Shown: positions 1-7,788 of the stretch, one piece after another
Layout of the letters: every line of letters begins with the position of its first letter
How positions within the stretch are numbered: position 1 is the first letter of the stretch
Assembly: GCA_017448965.1 (NCBI GenBank)
Contig: JAFSKK010000039.1
Coordinates: 1 to 54,104, forward strand
From: Bacteroidaceae bacterium
Lineage (GTDB): Bacteria; Bacteroidota; Bacteroidia; Bacteroidales; Bacteroidaceae
Length of the DNA: 54,104 nt
Direction of reading: 5' to 3'
Notes under the pieces: model-generated
Database searches by the model: none
What the model was told of the DNA's origin: nothing
What the model saw: only the letters and a program-made list of their open reading frames with translations
Program-made: the position numbers and the translations under genes

Positions 1-133
1 AAAATCACTTACAAAATGTCAATTTCAAAGTTCCTATTATTGATGAAATCGGTTTTCAGAACTTACATTTGTTCCGTTTGTGGATGATTTCTCCAACAAA
101 AAGTTAGACAATTTTTCTAATGACCGATTTGGG
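1..133 (-). repeat. MITE-like element, left copy, cut by the contig start
   Basis: This is the reverse complement of the complete element at 49876-50027. It ends in the terminal sequence ACCGATTTGGG at 123-133. The outer 19 or so bases of the other end lie beyond the contig start. Over the shared length it is the same as the right-end copy and differs from the internal copy at one base. It is followed by TTAAA, an AT-rich sequence that could be one target duplication. Short ORFs running out of it look like chance. Confidence 0.9.
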
Positions 134-152
134 TTAAACAATCTTTTTTATA

Positions 153-231
153 CGAACACGAATCGCACGAATCTTCACGAAAGGAATCCACATCAGGACA
201 TGTTCGTGTCCATTCGCGGGATTCGTGTTCG
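153..231. repeat. Imperfect inverted repeat downstream of the BspA-like gene
   Basis: CGAACACGAATCGCACGAAT at 153-172 pairs with the sequence at 212-231 with about two mismatches, leaving a loop of about 40 nt. It lies 15 nt beyond the stop of the minus-strand gene that follows and could act as its transcription end. No T-run follows the stem in the minus direction, so it may instead be one of the ACGAAT-rich intergenic repeats seen elsewhere in this window. Confidence 0.6.
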
Positions 232-245
232 CCCTTTATCTCTTT

Positions 246-3200
246 TTATTTCACATATACTTTCTTGCCGTCCTTGATGTAGATGCCCTTGGCAGGGGCA
301 GCCACGCGCTGGCCGTTCAGGTTGTAGTAGACGCCGTCAGAAGTCTTCTTGCCGGCTGTCTCGACATCTTCGATGCCTGTGGCGTTATCCTCGTCCACCA
401 GGATGAAGCCGCGCTCCTTCGCTGCGGGCGTGAGGTTGGAGTCAAGTACACGAATGAAGGCTCTGTTGGCGGCAACGGTCGATGACGTGTCATTCTTTCC
501 AGTCACCCAGCTGTGGGCTGTTTTGTAGTAGAAGCCTATGCTGGTCTCAACACCTCTCTTCGCGGTGAAGATGGAGTAGTAGGGGTCTGCATCGTTGTCA
601 TCGATTCCGTCATTGTCTGCGTCAACAAAGTTATTGTTGTACTCGATGTCGACAGTACGTGTGTCCTCTGTCACGCCCTTCAGCCAGTTGCCGCTCAAGT
701 CCTCGTCCGTCTCCTGGTCGGTCACGCACATAGTGTATGTGCCAGGGTTGGCGTTGATGATGACTCCCGTATTGGCCGGGATGACACCTTGCTTGATGCG
801 CTTCATCGTGGCCGTGCCGGCACTGTAGTCCCAACTGTCAATACTGATGTTTGTTACGATGCAGGGCACGAAGTAGTTGGCATCAGGAATTTCCACCGCG
901 TATGGCAGGTAGAGGGTAGCAACGCCTTCCGAACCTACCGTAAGTGTATAGTCGCTCACCTTCATGTCGGTGAAGTACACCTGGAGGGCGGGGAGTTCGG
1001 TCTCCTTGCTCACTGCGGAGAGAGTGGAGAGGCTTGGCGTGCCTGTCTGGTTCTCCTTCACGGTGTAGGTGTCGGTGCTCACGGCGAGGGTGGCGGGGTT
1101 GAAGGTGCCGCGCATGCTGAAGCCGTTCTTGCTCACGCTCACGGGCGTGCCGATGACGAGCTTGTGGGAGAGGCGGAAGCCGTCGTAGGTCTTTCCGTTC
1201 TCTGAGTAGGTGGGCTTCTGTGCGGGCAGGATGAGGTAGGGCTTGCCTGCCTCGATGGATGTGGCGTCGGCGAGGGTGATGGCGTTCACCTTGTCTCCGC
1301 TTCGGGTGTCTCCGCTGAGGGTCTTGAGCTGGGTGGCTGCGCCGAAGATGGAGGCGAGCTGCTTGGTCGTCACGTCGATGGGCAGGCAGATGGAGGTCCA
1401 CTGGCCGGCGGTGAAGGTGCGGCGGATGTGCACGATGCCGGTCTTGCCGTCGTAGCCCATGAGGGTGGCGGTGTTGTCGTGCGCGGCGTCACCGTAGAAG
1501 TAGCACTCCACGGGGGCCACCTCGGTCAGGTAGCCGGGGTCGGTGCTCTCATCGATGTGGGCGTAGCCAGCGTCCGTCGCGCTGGGTTCGTACTTCTGGT
1601 TGTCGCCGCCGACGATGCTTTCGCAGCCGAGGAACATGTCGGTGCCGTGGTCACCGCTGTCAATCACCTTGTCGGCGTTGAAGGTGAGGTCGACGATGAT
1701 GGTCTTCAGCTGGGAGTCTCCCTGGAACATGCCTGCCATCTTGGTGACGTTGGGCGTGCCGAAGGAGGAGATGTTGAGTTGCTTGATGGAGGTGCAGCCC
1801 TTGAACATGTTCTCCATCGTGGTCACGCCAGAGGTGTAGAAGGTTGCAAGGTTGAGCTCGACGAGGTTGTCTTGCTCGTCGTACTTGTTGGCCTTGAGCG
1901 AGGAGCAGCCCTGGAACATGCCGCTCATGTCGGTCACCTTGATGGTGTTGAAGTATTCGGTCAGGGTGGCGATGTCGGTCAGGGAGGAGCAGCCGGAGAA
2001 CATGTCCTTCATCGTGGTCACGTTGGCTGTGGAGAAGTTGCTGCCGAAGGTGACGGAGGTCAGGGCGGAGCAGTCCTGGAACATGCCGGACATGTCGGTC
2101 ACATTGCTGGTCTTGAAGGTCAACTTCATGTCGGCTGTGGAGAAGTCGAGGGCGGTGAAGTTGGTGCCCTTGAACATGTCCTTCATCGAGGTGCACTCGG
2201 TGGTGTTCAGGTTCTCAAGGCCGGAGATGGTGGCGTTGGTCATGCCGGAGAACCAGGCTTCGCAGGTCGTGGGGCGCATGTAGCCGAAGGAGGACTCGAT
2301 GACGACGTTGTCAATGGTGGAGACGTCCACACCAGCAGCCTCCAGCAGGGCGTGGAGATTCCACTTGTTCTCGCCCATGGTGGAGAGGTTGTCGATGACG
2401 GTGAGGCCGGTGGTGAACTCTATCTCCGGATCACCAGCGGGCACAACGGGTTTGAAGGAGGTTGACTTCACATCGGAGGCTCCGCGGTTGCAGAGGTAGA
2501 GGGTCACGTTGCCGGCTCCGTCGTCGTGAACCACGGCGAAGGCCTTGGTGGAGGTGAGCAGGCCAGGAAGGCCGTCCTGACCGTCTGGGCGGGCGTAGTT
2601 CAAGTTCTCAATGGAGAGTCTTACTCTCATATTGGCAGAAGGCTGATTGTCCGGAAAATTTGCATGGGGCGTTCCCTGCTCCATGTTAGGATTTGCCTCG
2701 CAGGCAGAATAGAACTGAGCGTATGTGGTGCCATTGCCACCAACAAGATTTGTACAATTTAGAAAAGCTTCGCTGAAAGCATTGCTCCAATCTCCATACA
2801 TATTCTGTTTCGGGGTTGATTGGGTCACCTTGCTCATGTCCCATCCGTTGCCTACATAAATGGTCTTCAGTTTTGTATCACTTGCAAACATTTTGAAGAT
2901 AGAAGTTACATTGCTGGTGTTTAAGTTTGATATATCAAGAACTTCTAGTTGTGCTAATCCTCCAAATAGAGCTGCTGCTGAAGTTATTTTATTATTTTCC
3001 CAAAGGGAAAGGTCTAATTCTTTTAATGATCCGCATTGGTAAAAGATTTCGGCGAAGGTATTAAAATTAGAAACATCCCAACCTCGCACATTGATAGTTT
3101 GTAAAGATGCACAGCCTGAAAAAGCAGCATTTGCTGTGCTTACATTAGATGTGTTCCAATTGCTTACGTTTAGATGTTTCAATCCCGTACATTCACGGAA

Positions 3201-3749
3201 TATATGGGCTATGGACTGGCAATTAGATACATCCCATTGGTTCAAGTCCAAAGATTCTAATTTTTTACAATAATGAAACATTCTCTCCATCGAAGTCGCT
3301 TGGTCTGTCTTCAAGTATTCAATGTTCTTGATACTTGTAATCTGACGACATCCAATAAACATATACCCACAAGATTGGGGGTGGTAATTAGCGATAAAGG
3401 CATCGGTAAGTTCTGCGTAGGTGACCTTGTTGGCGCGTTTATAGTTTGAACTGACCCATAAAGGTGATACGCTGCCATCGCTGACCCATCCTGTCCATTT
3501 TGGTACACCGTTTTCTTTTTCACCGAAGTCATAGTATTTGCCCACCACGTTACCATCTTCCATCAAATCACTGGTAGGTTTCGTGCCGTAATCATAGATG
3601 AGGTCGTAAGTGGCATTATCGGCATCGAATATCTCGCCGTTGTTAACCTTCATCGTGATGAAAGCCTGTCCTTGTGCCCACATAGACTGCGGCAATAGCC
3701 ACACGGCCGCTATGAGGGCGAGTAGCGTGTAAAAGAATTTCTGTTTCAT
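246..3749 (-). CDS. BspA-like leucine-rich repeat surface protein (DUF285) with C-terminal secretion tail
   Basis: A predicted secreted adhesin-type protein of 1167 residues. I start it at the ATG at 3749 because it opens a clear signal peptide (MKQKFFYTLLALIAAVWLLP, then SMWAQ). The frame stays open 89 codons further upstream, but that stretch is not protein-like. Two blocks of DUF285/BspA repeats are visible, with units such as NTSNVT.M..MF.GC.SL, one in the first third and one in the middle. A beta-rich C-terminal third follows, with a DADNDGIDDNDAD stretch that resembles a calcium-binding loop. The last 30 residues read YYNLNGQRV...KGIYIKDGKKVYVK, a tail shared by many exported Bacteroidales proteins and probably a type IX-like sorting signal. 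Its role in attachment is inferred from the family. It stands alone, divergent from the sugar kinase gene. Confidence 0.88.
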   Translation of the reverse strand: MKQKFFYTLLALIAAVWLLPQSMWAQGQAFITMKVNNGEIFDADNATYDLIYDYGTKPTSDLMEDGNVVGKYYDFGEKENGVPKWTGWVSDGSVSPLWVSSNYKRANKVTYAELTDAFIANYHPQSCGYMFIGCRQITSIKNIEYLKTDQATSMERMFHYCKKLESLDLNQWDVSNCQSIAHIFRECTGLKHLNVSNWNTSNVSTANAAFSGCASLQTINVRGWDVSNFNTFAEIFYQCGSLKELDLSLWENNKITSAAALFGGLAQLEVLDISNLNTSNVTSIFKMFASDTKLKTIYVGNGWDMSKVTQSTPKQNMYGDWSNAFSEAFLNCTNLVGGNGTTYAQFYSACEANPNMEQGTPHANFPDNQPSANMRVRLSIENLNYARPDGQDGLPGLLTSTKAFAVVHDDGAGNVTLYLCNRGASDVKSTSFKPVVPAGDPEIEFTTGLTVIDNLSTMGENKWNLHALLEAAGVDVSTIDNVVIESSFGYMRPTTCEAWFSGMTNATISGLENLNTTECTSMKDMFKGTNFTALDFSTADMKLTFKTSNVTDMSGMFQDCSALTSVTFGSNFSTANVTTMKDMFSGCSSLTDIATLTEYFNTIKVTDMSGMFQGCSSLKANKYDEQDNLVELNLATFYTSGVTTMENMFKGCTSIKQLNISSFGTPNVTKMAGMFQGDSQLKTIIVDLTFNADKVIDSGDHGTDMFLGCESIVGGDNQKYEPSATDAGYAHIDESTDPGYLTEVAPVECYFYGDAAHDNTATLMGYDGKTGIVHIRRTFTAGQWTSICLPIDVTTKQLASIFGAATQLKTLSGDTRSGDKVNAITLADATSIEAGKPYLILPAQKPTYSENGKTYDGFRLSHKLVIGTPVSVSKNGFSMRGTFNPATLAVSTDTYTVKENQTGTPSLSTLSAVSKETELPALQVYFTDMKVSDYTLTVGSEGVATLYLPYAVEIPDANYFVPCIVTNISIDSWDYSAGTATMKRIKQGVIPANTGVIINANPGTYTMCVTDQETDEDLSGNWLKGVTEDTRTVDIEYNNNFVDADNDGIDDNDADPYYSIFTAKRGVETSIGFYYKTAHSWVTGKNDTSSTVAANRAFIRVLDSNLTPAAKERGFILVDEDNATGIEDVETAGKKTSDGVYYNLNGQRVAAPAKGIYIKDGKKVYVK

Positions 3750-4206
3750 AGTCTCTAAAGTTTTAGAGCCTATAGCCATCCCCTGATTCGGCTGTGAATA
3801 AAAATGAGTTTGATTTATAAATGAAAGAACGTGGGAAAGCTGTACTTGCCTACCCCACATGCAGGCCCTGGAATTGCCTCGAACAAGGATAAACAACCAG
3901 ATGCCCACGCTGTTGGTATTATAGCACAACACACACACATACAAGACACTATATCCCATAGGGGTACACTTCTTGCTAAACATGCTGCATGTCATTGCAT
4001 ATAATACTTTCAACATGAACGTCTTAACGGTTTTACCTTCTTGTTCGAATACAAATTTTCCAGGTTTGCATGTCGAAGATAAACGTCGTAACGTCCTTTT
4101 TAATAACCCTTAAGGCAACCTCGGCCGAGGCCTTGGTCACGATCCGTCGGAGCCGATGCTCTTCCGAACTGGCGGCAAAGATAAGGCAAAACTCTAATTG
4201 GAACAA
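3750..4206 (-). promoter_or_regulatory. Promoter and long structured leader of the BspA-like gene
   Basis: On the minus strand there is a good Bacteroidetes promoter: TATCTTTG at 4183-4176 with TTG at 4206-4204, 20 nt apart. The start would be near 4169, which gives a leader of about 420 nt. The first 90 nt are GC-rich and full of inverted repeats (TCGGA...TCCGA, the palindrome CCTCGGCCGAGG, ACGTTACGACGT). ACATGCAGCATGT lies in the middle. CTCTAA...TTAGAG (3753-3768) sits 3 nt before the start codon, where it could hide it. A 89-codon in-frame upstream extension (from 4016) also fills part of the leader. Riboswitch, leader peptide or RNA-binding control are all possible. I recognise no known class. 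Confidence 0.5.
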
Positions 4207-4275
4207 AAAAAATGTAAAAAAAGTGATGAAATGGTTGAAAAAAGTGTTGCAAACCCGAAAAAGCTTCCGATTCTT

Positions 4276-4306
4276 TTGTCAAATGCCGTGATTAGAGTTA
4301 TCTTTG
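4276..4306 (+). promoter_or_regulatory. Promoter of the ROK kinase gene
   Basis: TTG at 4276-4278, 20 nt spacing, then TATCTTTG at 4299-4306. This matches the Bacteroidetes primary sigma pattern. Transcription would start about 20 nt before the ATG at 4333. It faces away from the minus-strand promoter at 4176-4206, so the 70 nt between them form a divergent promoter region. Confidence 0.75.
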
Positions 4307-4332
4307 CCACTGAAACCAAAATCAGGACGAAT

Positions 4333-5472
4333 ATGGATACTCAGAAACCTTATGTGATAGGTGTTGACCTTGGAGGCACCAACACCGTGTTTGGAATTGT
4401 GGATGCACGTGGCAATATCGTGGCGGAAGATTCCATCAAGACGCAAGCCTATAAGACAGCCGACGCATTTGTGGAGGCGGGTGTGGTTTGTCTCAAGCCT
4501 CTCATCGAACAGGTGGGTGGCATCGACAACATTGCAGGCATGGGCATCGGGGCACCTAATGCCAACTACTACAGTGGCGCCATTGAGATTGCTCCCAACC
4601 TCTGTTGGGCACACGATTGTGTGGTGCCTCTTGCCCAGATGTTCTCAGAGAAACTGAGACCCTCTCTGTCCTGCGGACTTTCCCGTCCTCAGCAAGAGCA
4701 CTTGCTTCGGTCGCTCCCGGCAGAGAGACATTTAGTCTCTCCGCTTTTCGGTCGCTACCCCCGTAATGGGGAGAGCCATCCGGACGGTCTTCCTCCCCAT
4801 TACGAGGAAGGGCAGGAGAGAGGGGCCTTCCCCGTTCGTCTCACCAACGATGCCAACGCCGCCGCTATGGGCGAGATGGCATACGGAGCCGCTCGTGGCA
4901 TGAAGAACTTCATCGTCCTCACGCTTGGTACGGGTGTTGGCTCGGGTATCGTCATCAACGGCCAACTTGTCTATGGCCACGATGGTTTTGCAGGCGAATT
5001 GGGTCATGTCACTATGGTGCGTGGCAAGGAGGGGCGTCCTTGCGGATGTGGTCGTACCGGCTGCTTAGAGTCATATTGTTCCGCTACAGGTGTGGCACGT
5101 ACAGCACGTGAGATTCTTGCCAACACCGACCGTCCTTCGCTCCTGCGCAACAAACCAGCTGAGGAAATCGAGTCGCTCGATGTCTCCATTGCTGCCAGCA
5201 AGGGCGACGAGGTGGCCAATGAAATCTTCCAGTTTACAGGCAAGATGTTGGGTGAGGCCTGTGCCGACTTTGCCGCCTTTTCATCCCCTGAAGCCTTTAT
5301 TTTCTTTGGAGGCCTCTGCAAGGCTGGCGACCTCATCATGAAGCCCATCGAGGAATCCTACAATCAGCACGTCATGCCTATCTTCAGAGGCAAGGCCAAG
5401 TTCCTGGTCAGCGGGCTGATGAACGCCAATGCAGCCGTGCTGGGTGCTTCGGCATTGGGATGGGGTGAGTGA
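4333..5472 (+). CDS. ROK-family glucokinase/hexokinase with an in-frame insertion
   Basis: Phosphorylates glucose (or a related hexose) with ATP in the cytoplasm; the family includes the 326-residue ROK hexokinases of Bacteroides. The ATG at 4333 is chosen because it sits just before the phosphate motif VIGVDLGGTNT and about 30 nt after a promoter. The catalytic Asp lies in LTNDANAAAMGE, the ROK glycine motif in LGTGVGSGIVINGQLVYG, and the zinc site in GH...CGCGRTGCLE. All key parts are present. The protein is 379 residues, about 53-57 too long. The excess is one block between FSEKL and FPVRLTND, just before the catalytic Asp, encoded by a palindromic repeat (see 4660-4825). It is probably still translated, since the frame is kept, but activity is uncertain. 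Confidence 0.9.
   Translation: MDTQKPYVIGVDLGGTNTVFGIVDARGNIVAEDSIKTQAYKTADAFVEAGVVCLKPLIEQVGGIDNIAGMGIGAPNANYYSGAIEIAPNLCWAHDCVVPLAQMFSEKLRPSLSCGLSRPQQEHLLRSLPAERHLVSPLFGRYPRNGESHPDGLPPHYEEGQERGAFPVRLTNDANAAAMGEMAYGAARGMKNFIVLTLGTGVGSGIVINGQLVYGHDGFAGELGHVTMVRGKEGRPCGCGRTGCLESYCSATGVARTAREILANTDRPSLLRNKPAEEIESLDVSIAASKGDEVANEIFQFTGKMLGEACADFAAFSSPEAFIFFGGLCKAGDLIMKPIEESYNQHVMPIFRGKAKFLVSGLMNANAAVLGASALGWGE
4660..4825. repeat. Palindromic element inserted in frame in the kinase gene
   Basis: The block is bounded by near-perfect inverted ends, CCCTCTCTGTCCTGC (4660-4674) and GCAGGAGAGAGGGG (4812-4825). Inside are two further hairpins: GAGAGAC...GTCTCTC around 4724-4744, and CCCGTAATGGGGAG paired with CTCCCCATTACGAGG. 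It also contains the direct repeat CGGTCGCT. It adds about 55 codons without a stop or frameshift, and the codons read low-complexity Arg/Pro/Ser-rich protein unlike any ROK kinase. This resembles the protein-coding palindromic elements described in Rickettsia, but the sequence is not related as far as I can see. Confidence 0.8.
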
Positions 5473-5487
5473 AACAACAGGCAAAAA

Positions 5488-5526
5488 AAACGTGGCGGTG
5501 CTTTGTGCATCGCCACGTTTTTTATT
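5488..5526 (+). terminator. Rho-independent terminator after the ROK kinase
   Basis: CGTGGCGGTGC, a 5-nt loop, then GCATCGCCACG followed by seven T. An A-run precedes the stem, so it can also end transcription of the convergent glmM gene, whose stop is at 5543. Confidence 0.9.
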
Positions 5527-5542
5527 GTTGTGTTTACTTTGT

Positions 5543-6952
5543 TTATTTCATTGAATAAACCACGTCCATGATCTTCTTGCCTATCTCGTCGGCAGCTTCC
5601 ATCGTGGCTGCCTCTGAATAGACACGGATGATGGGTTCTGTGTTGGACTTGCGCAGGTGAACCCACTTGTCGGGGAAGTCAATCTTCACGCCGTCGATGT
5701 CGTTCACCTCGGTACCTTCCTGTCCTGTGTACATCTCCTTCACCTTGGCGAGGATGGCATCCACATCGGTGGAGGCATCGAGGTCGATGCGGTTCTTGGC
5801 GATGGCATAGTCGGGATAAGTGGCACGGAGTTGGCTGACTGTAAGCCCTGGTTTTGCCTCGCGCTCGTGTGCCAGATGACTGAGGAAGAGGGCAATGCCT
5901 ACGAGGGCATCACGTCCATAGTGAGCAGCGGGATAGATGACACCACCATTTCCCTCGCCACCAATGACGGTGTTGGTTTCCTTCATCTTGGTCACCACGT
6001 TCACCTCGCCTACAGCGGCAGCGTTGTACTCCATACCGTACTTGCGGGTCACGTCGCGCAGGGCACGGGTGGAAGAGAGGTTGCTCACCGTGTTGCCAGG
6101 GGTGTGCTTGAGGATGTAGTCAGCCACCGTCACAAGAGTGTATTCCTCGCCATACATTTTGCCGTCTTCGCAGATGAAGGCGAGGCGATCCACGTCGGGG
6201 TCAACCACGAAGCCCACATCGTTGCCGCCTTTGGCCATCAGACCCATGATGTCGGAGAGATTTTTCTCCAGCGGTTCTGGGTTATGTTGGAAGTCGCCAG
6301 TGGGGTCTGCATAGAGTGGGGTGATATTCTCCACGCCCAGCGCGAGAAGGAGTTTGGGCAGGATGATGCCACCCACGGAGTTGATGCTGTCGAAGGCCAC
6401 ATGGAAGTTCTGCTTCTTGATGGCTGCTACATCAACGAGGTCAAGATCGAGCACCATGTCGATGTGCTTTTGGTCGTAGGAGTTGTCCTCTATATACTTG
6501 CCTATGTGATCCACATCGGCAAAGTCGAAATCTTCTGCCTCAGCAATCTTGAGCACCTCGTTGCCTTCGGCAGCATTGAGGAACTCACCCTTCTCGTTGA
6601 GGAGTTTGAGGGCGTTCCAGTGACGGGGATTGTGGCTGGCGGTGATGATGATGCCACCACAGGCACCTTCCATTGCCACTGCAATCTCTGTGGTAGGAGT
6701 GGAGGCGAGGCCGATGTTGACTACATCGAAGCCCATGCCCATGAGGGTGCCACACACAACGTTCTTGACCATCTCGCCAGAGATGCGGGCATCGCGACCC
6801 ACGACAATCTTGTTGCTCTCCACCTTCGTGGTGCGACGGATGAGCGTGGCGTATGCACTCGTAAATTTCACAATGTCGAGGGGATTCAAACCCTCGCCGG
6901 CACGTCCGCCAATCGTTCCGCGGATGCCTGAGATAGATTTAATGAGACTCAT
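5543..6952 (-). CDS. glmM: Phosphoglucosamine mutase (alpha-D-phosphohexomutase family)
   Basis: Interconverts glucosamine-6-phosphate and glucosamine-1-phosphate on the way to UDP-GlcNAc for peptidoglycan and surface glycans; cytoplasmic. It has 469 residues, normal for the Bacteroidetes form. All four family signatures are seen: the phosphoserine loop TASHNPRHWN (Ser near 106), the metal site DPDVDR (near 251-256), the sugar loop GGEGNGG (near 331), and the phosphate loop RKSNTEPIIR near the C-terminus. A phosphomannomutase role cannot be excluded from sequence alone. It is the last gene of the minus-strand group NfeD-flotillin-DUF4827-glmM, separated from DUF4827 by 137 nt of AT-rich repeats, and ends at a shared bidirectional terminator. 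Confidence 0.9.
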   Translation of the reverse strand: MSLIKSISGIRGTIGGRAGEGLNPLDIVKFTSAYATLIRRTTKVESNKIVVGRDARISGEMVKNVVCGTLMGMGFDVVNIGLASTPTTEIAVAMEGACGGIIITASHNPRHWNALKLLNEKGEFLNAAEGNEVLKIAEAEDFDFADVDHIGKYIEDNSYDQKHIDMVLDLDLVDVAAIKKQNFHVAFDSINSVGGIILPKLLLALGVENITPLYADPTGDFQHNPEPLEKNLSDIMGLMAKGGNDVGFVVDPDVDRLAFICEDGKMYGEEYTLVTVADYILKHTPGNTVSNLSSTRALRDVTRKYGMEYNAAAVGEVNVVTKMKETNTVIGGEGNGGVIYPAAHYGRDALVGIALFLSHLAHEREAKPGLTVSQLRATYPDYAIAKNRIDLDASTDVDAILAKVKEMYTGQEGTEVNDIDGVKIDFPDKWVHLRKSNTEPIIRVYSEAATMEAADEIGKKIMDVVYSMK

Positions 6953-7089
6953 AATATATATTTACAATTGAACAATTTACTATTTACTATTTATTTTATG
7001 ATTTGACAATTTGTTGATTTGCGAAAAGTGTTCAATTGTTCAATTGCCTAATAAATTGTAAATTGTAAAATGTCAGATGGTACATGTGT
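6953..7089. repeat. AT-rich intergenic inverted repeats
   Basis: The gap between glmM and the DUF4827 gene is made of repeated CAATT/AATTG units, for example TTTACAATTGAACAATTT at one end and AATTGTAAATTGTAAA at the other, able to fold into a long hairpin. Similar material lies at 9163-9197 and 9960-10035. No gene is seen here. Confidence 0.6.
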
Positions 7090-7764
7090 TTAGTATTTCG
7101 GTGGAATCTGATATGTGATTTCGTAATAGAATGGCAGCACATAGCCTGAGGCGTTGTTGGTGCCCGAAGAATGGGGCACGATGATGCGCACTTTGGCTTC
7201 TTCACCAGCTACCTTGGTCAAGCGGATGAAGTTGAGAGGCTTCAGCCACCCTTTGGGTACATTGGAACCATACGCTGAAAGCATTACGCCAGCGGTGTAC
7301 CAAGCGGTGTAACTGCGGCTATAGTGGCTGTAGGTGCACATCATCACATCTTCGATGCTGGATTTGTAGATATTGCTGTTGGTGGTGTCGGCACTCTCGA
7401 TGTCATATTCGAGGAACTTGCAAAGCAGCGGACGGGTGACGGTGGAGTCTTCTTTTTCCTTGGCCAGTTCGACCATCGTGGGGCCTTCCCCCTTGCGTAC
7501 AATCTGCATATAGATGCCGTCTTCGTTGAACAGGACGAACTCGTTCTTCTCAACGTCTGTCGTGCTGTCCTGTGCATAAAACTGCGATTCGGTGATGACA
7601 GTGATCGGACCAACGAACTCGTTCTCACGGAGAAAACGGCCAATGGCACTCTTCTCCTTCGCCTTCTGCTTGGCATAGGTTTCGTGGTCGTTACAACTGG
7701 TGGCTGTGAACACGGCAATGCTCACGAACCAAGTCGCGAGCATTGAATAAAGTAATTTCTTCAC
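7090..7764 (-). CDS. DUF4827-family lipoprotein
   Basis: A 224-residue predicted lipoprotein: MKKLLYSMLATWFV..., hydrophobic segment, then the lipobox TATSC with Cys near 24. The mature part has the DUF4827 pattern (KNEFVLFNEDGIYMQIVRKGEG and SAYGSNVPKGWLKPLNFIRL), thought to be FKBP-like in fold. No function is established. In Bacteroidales this family is commonly found beside phosphoglucosamine mutase, as here. It lies 24 nt downstream of the flotillin gene, so it is probably co-transcribed with it. Confidence 0.82.
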   Translation of the reverse strand: MKKLLYSMLATWFVSIAVFTATSCNDHETYAKQKAKEKSAIGRFLRENEFVGPITVITESQFYAQDSTTDVEKNEFVLFNEDGIYMQIVRKGEGPTMVELAKEKEDSTVTRPLLCKFLEYDIESADTTNSNIYKSSIEDVMMCTYSHYSRSYTAWYTAGVMLSAYGSNVPKGWLKPLNFIRLTKVAGEEAKVRIIVPHSSGTNNASGYVLPFYYEITYQIPPKY

Positions 7765-7788
7765 TTCTTTGTCATTATAATTTGATCA

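Noticed and set aside
80-277. 65-codon frame at the left end
   Set aside because: Begins inside the MITE and crosses the following hairpin, so it is chance.
3750-4016. Upstream 89-codon extension as the true N-terminus of the BspA-like protein
   Set aside because: It would bury the signal peptide at residue 90 and its sequence is Cys- and Tyr-rich without a domain. Kept only as a possible upstream frame.
4070-4291. Small frames on both strands in the divergent promoter region
   Set aside because: They cross both promoters and the folded leader. No protein signal, although the DNA itself may be conserved.
5657-6931. 424-codon frame on the plus strand
   Set aside because: Opposite glmM, whose signatures are all intact. 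Composition is typical of a shadow frame.
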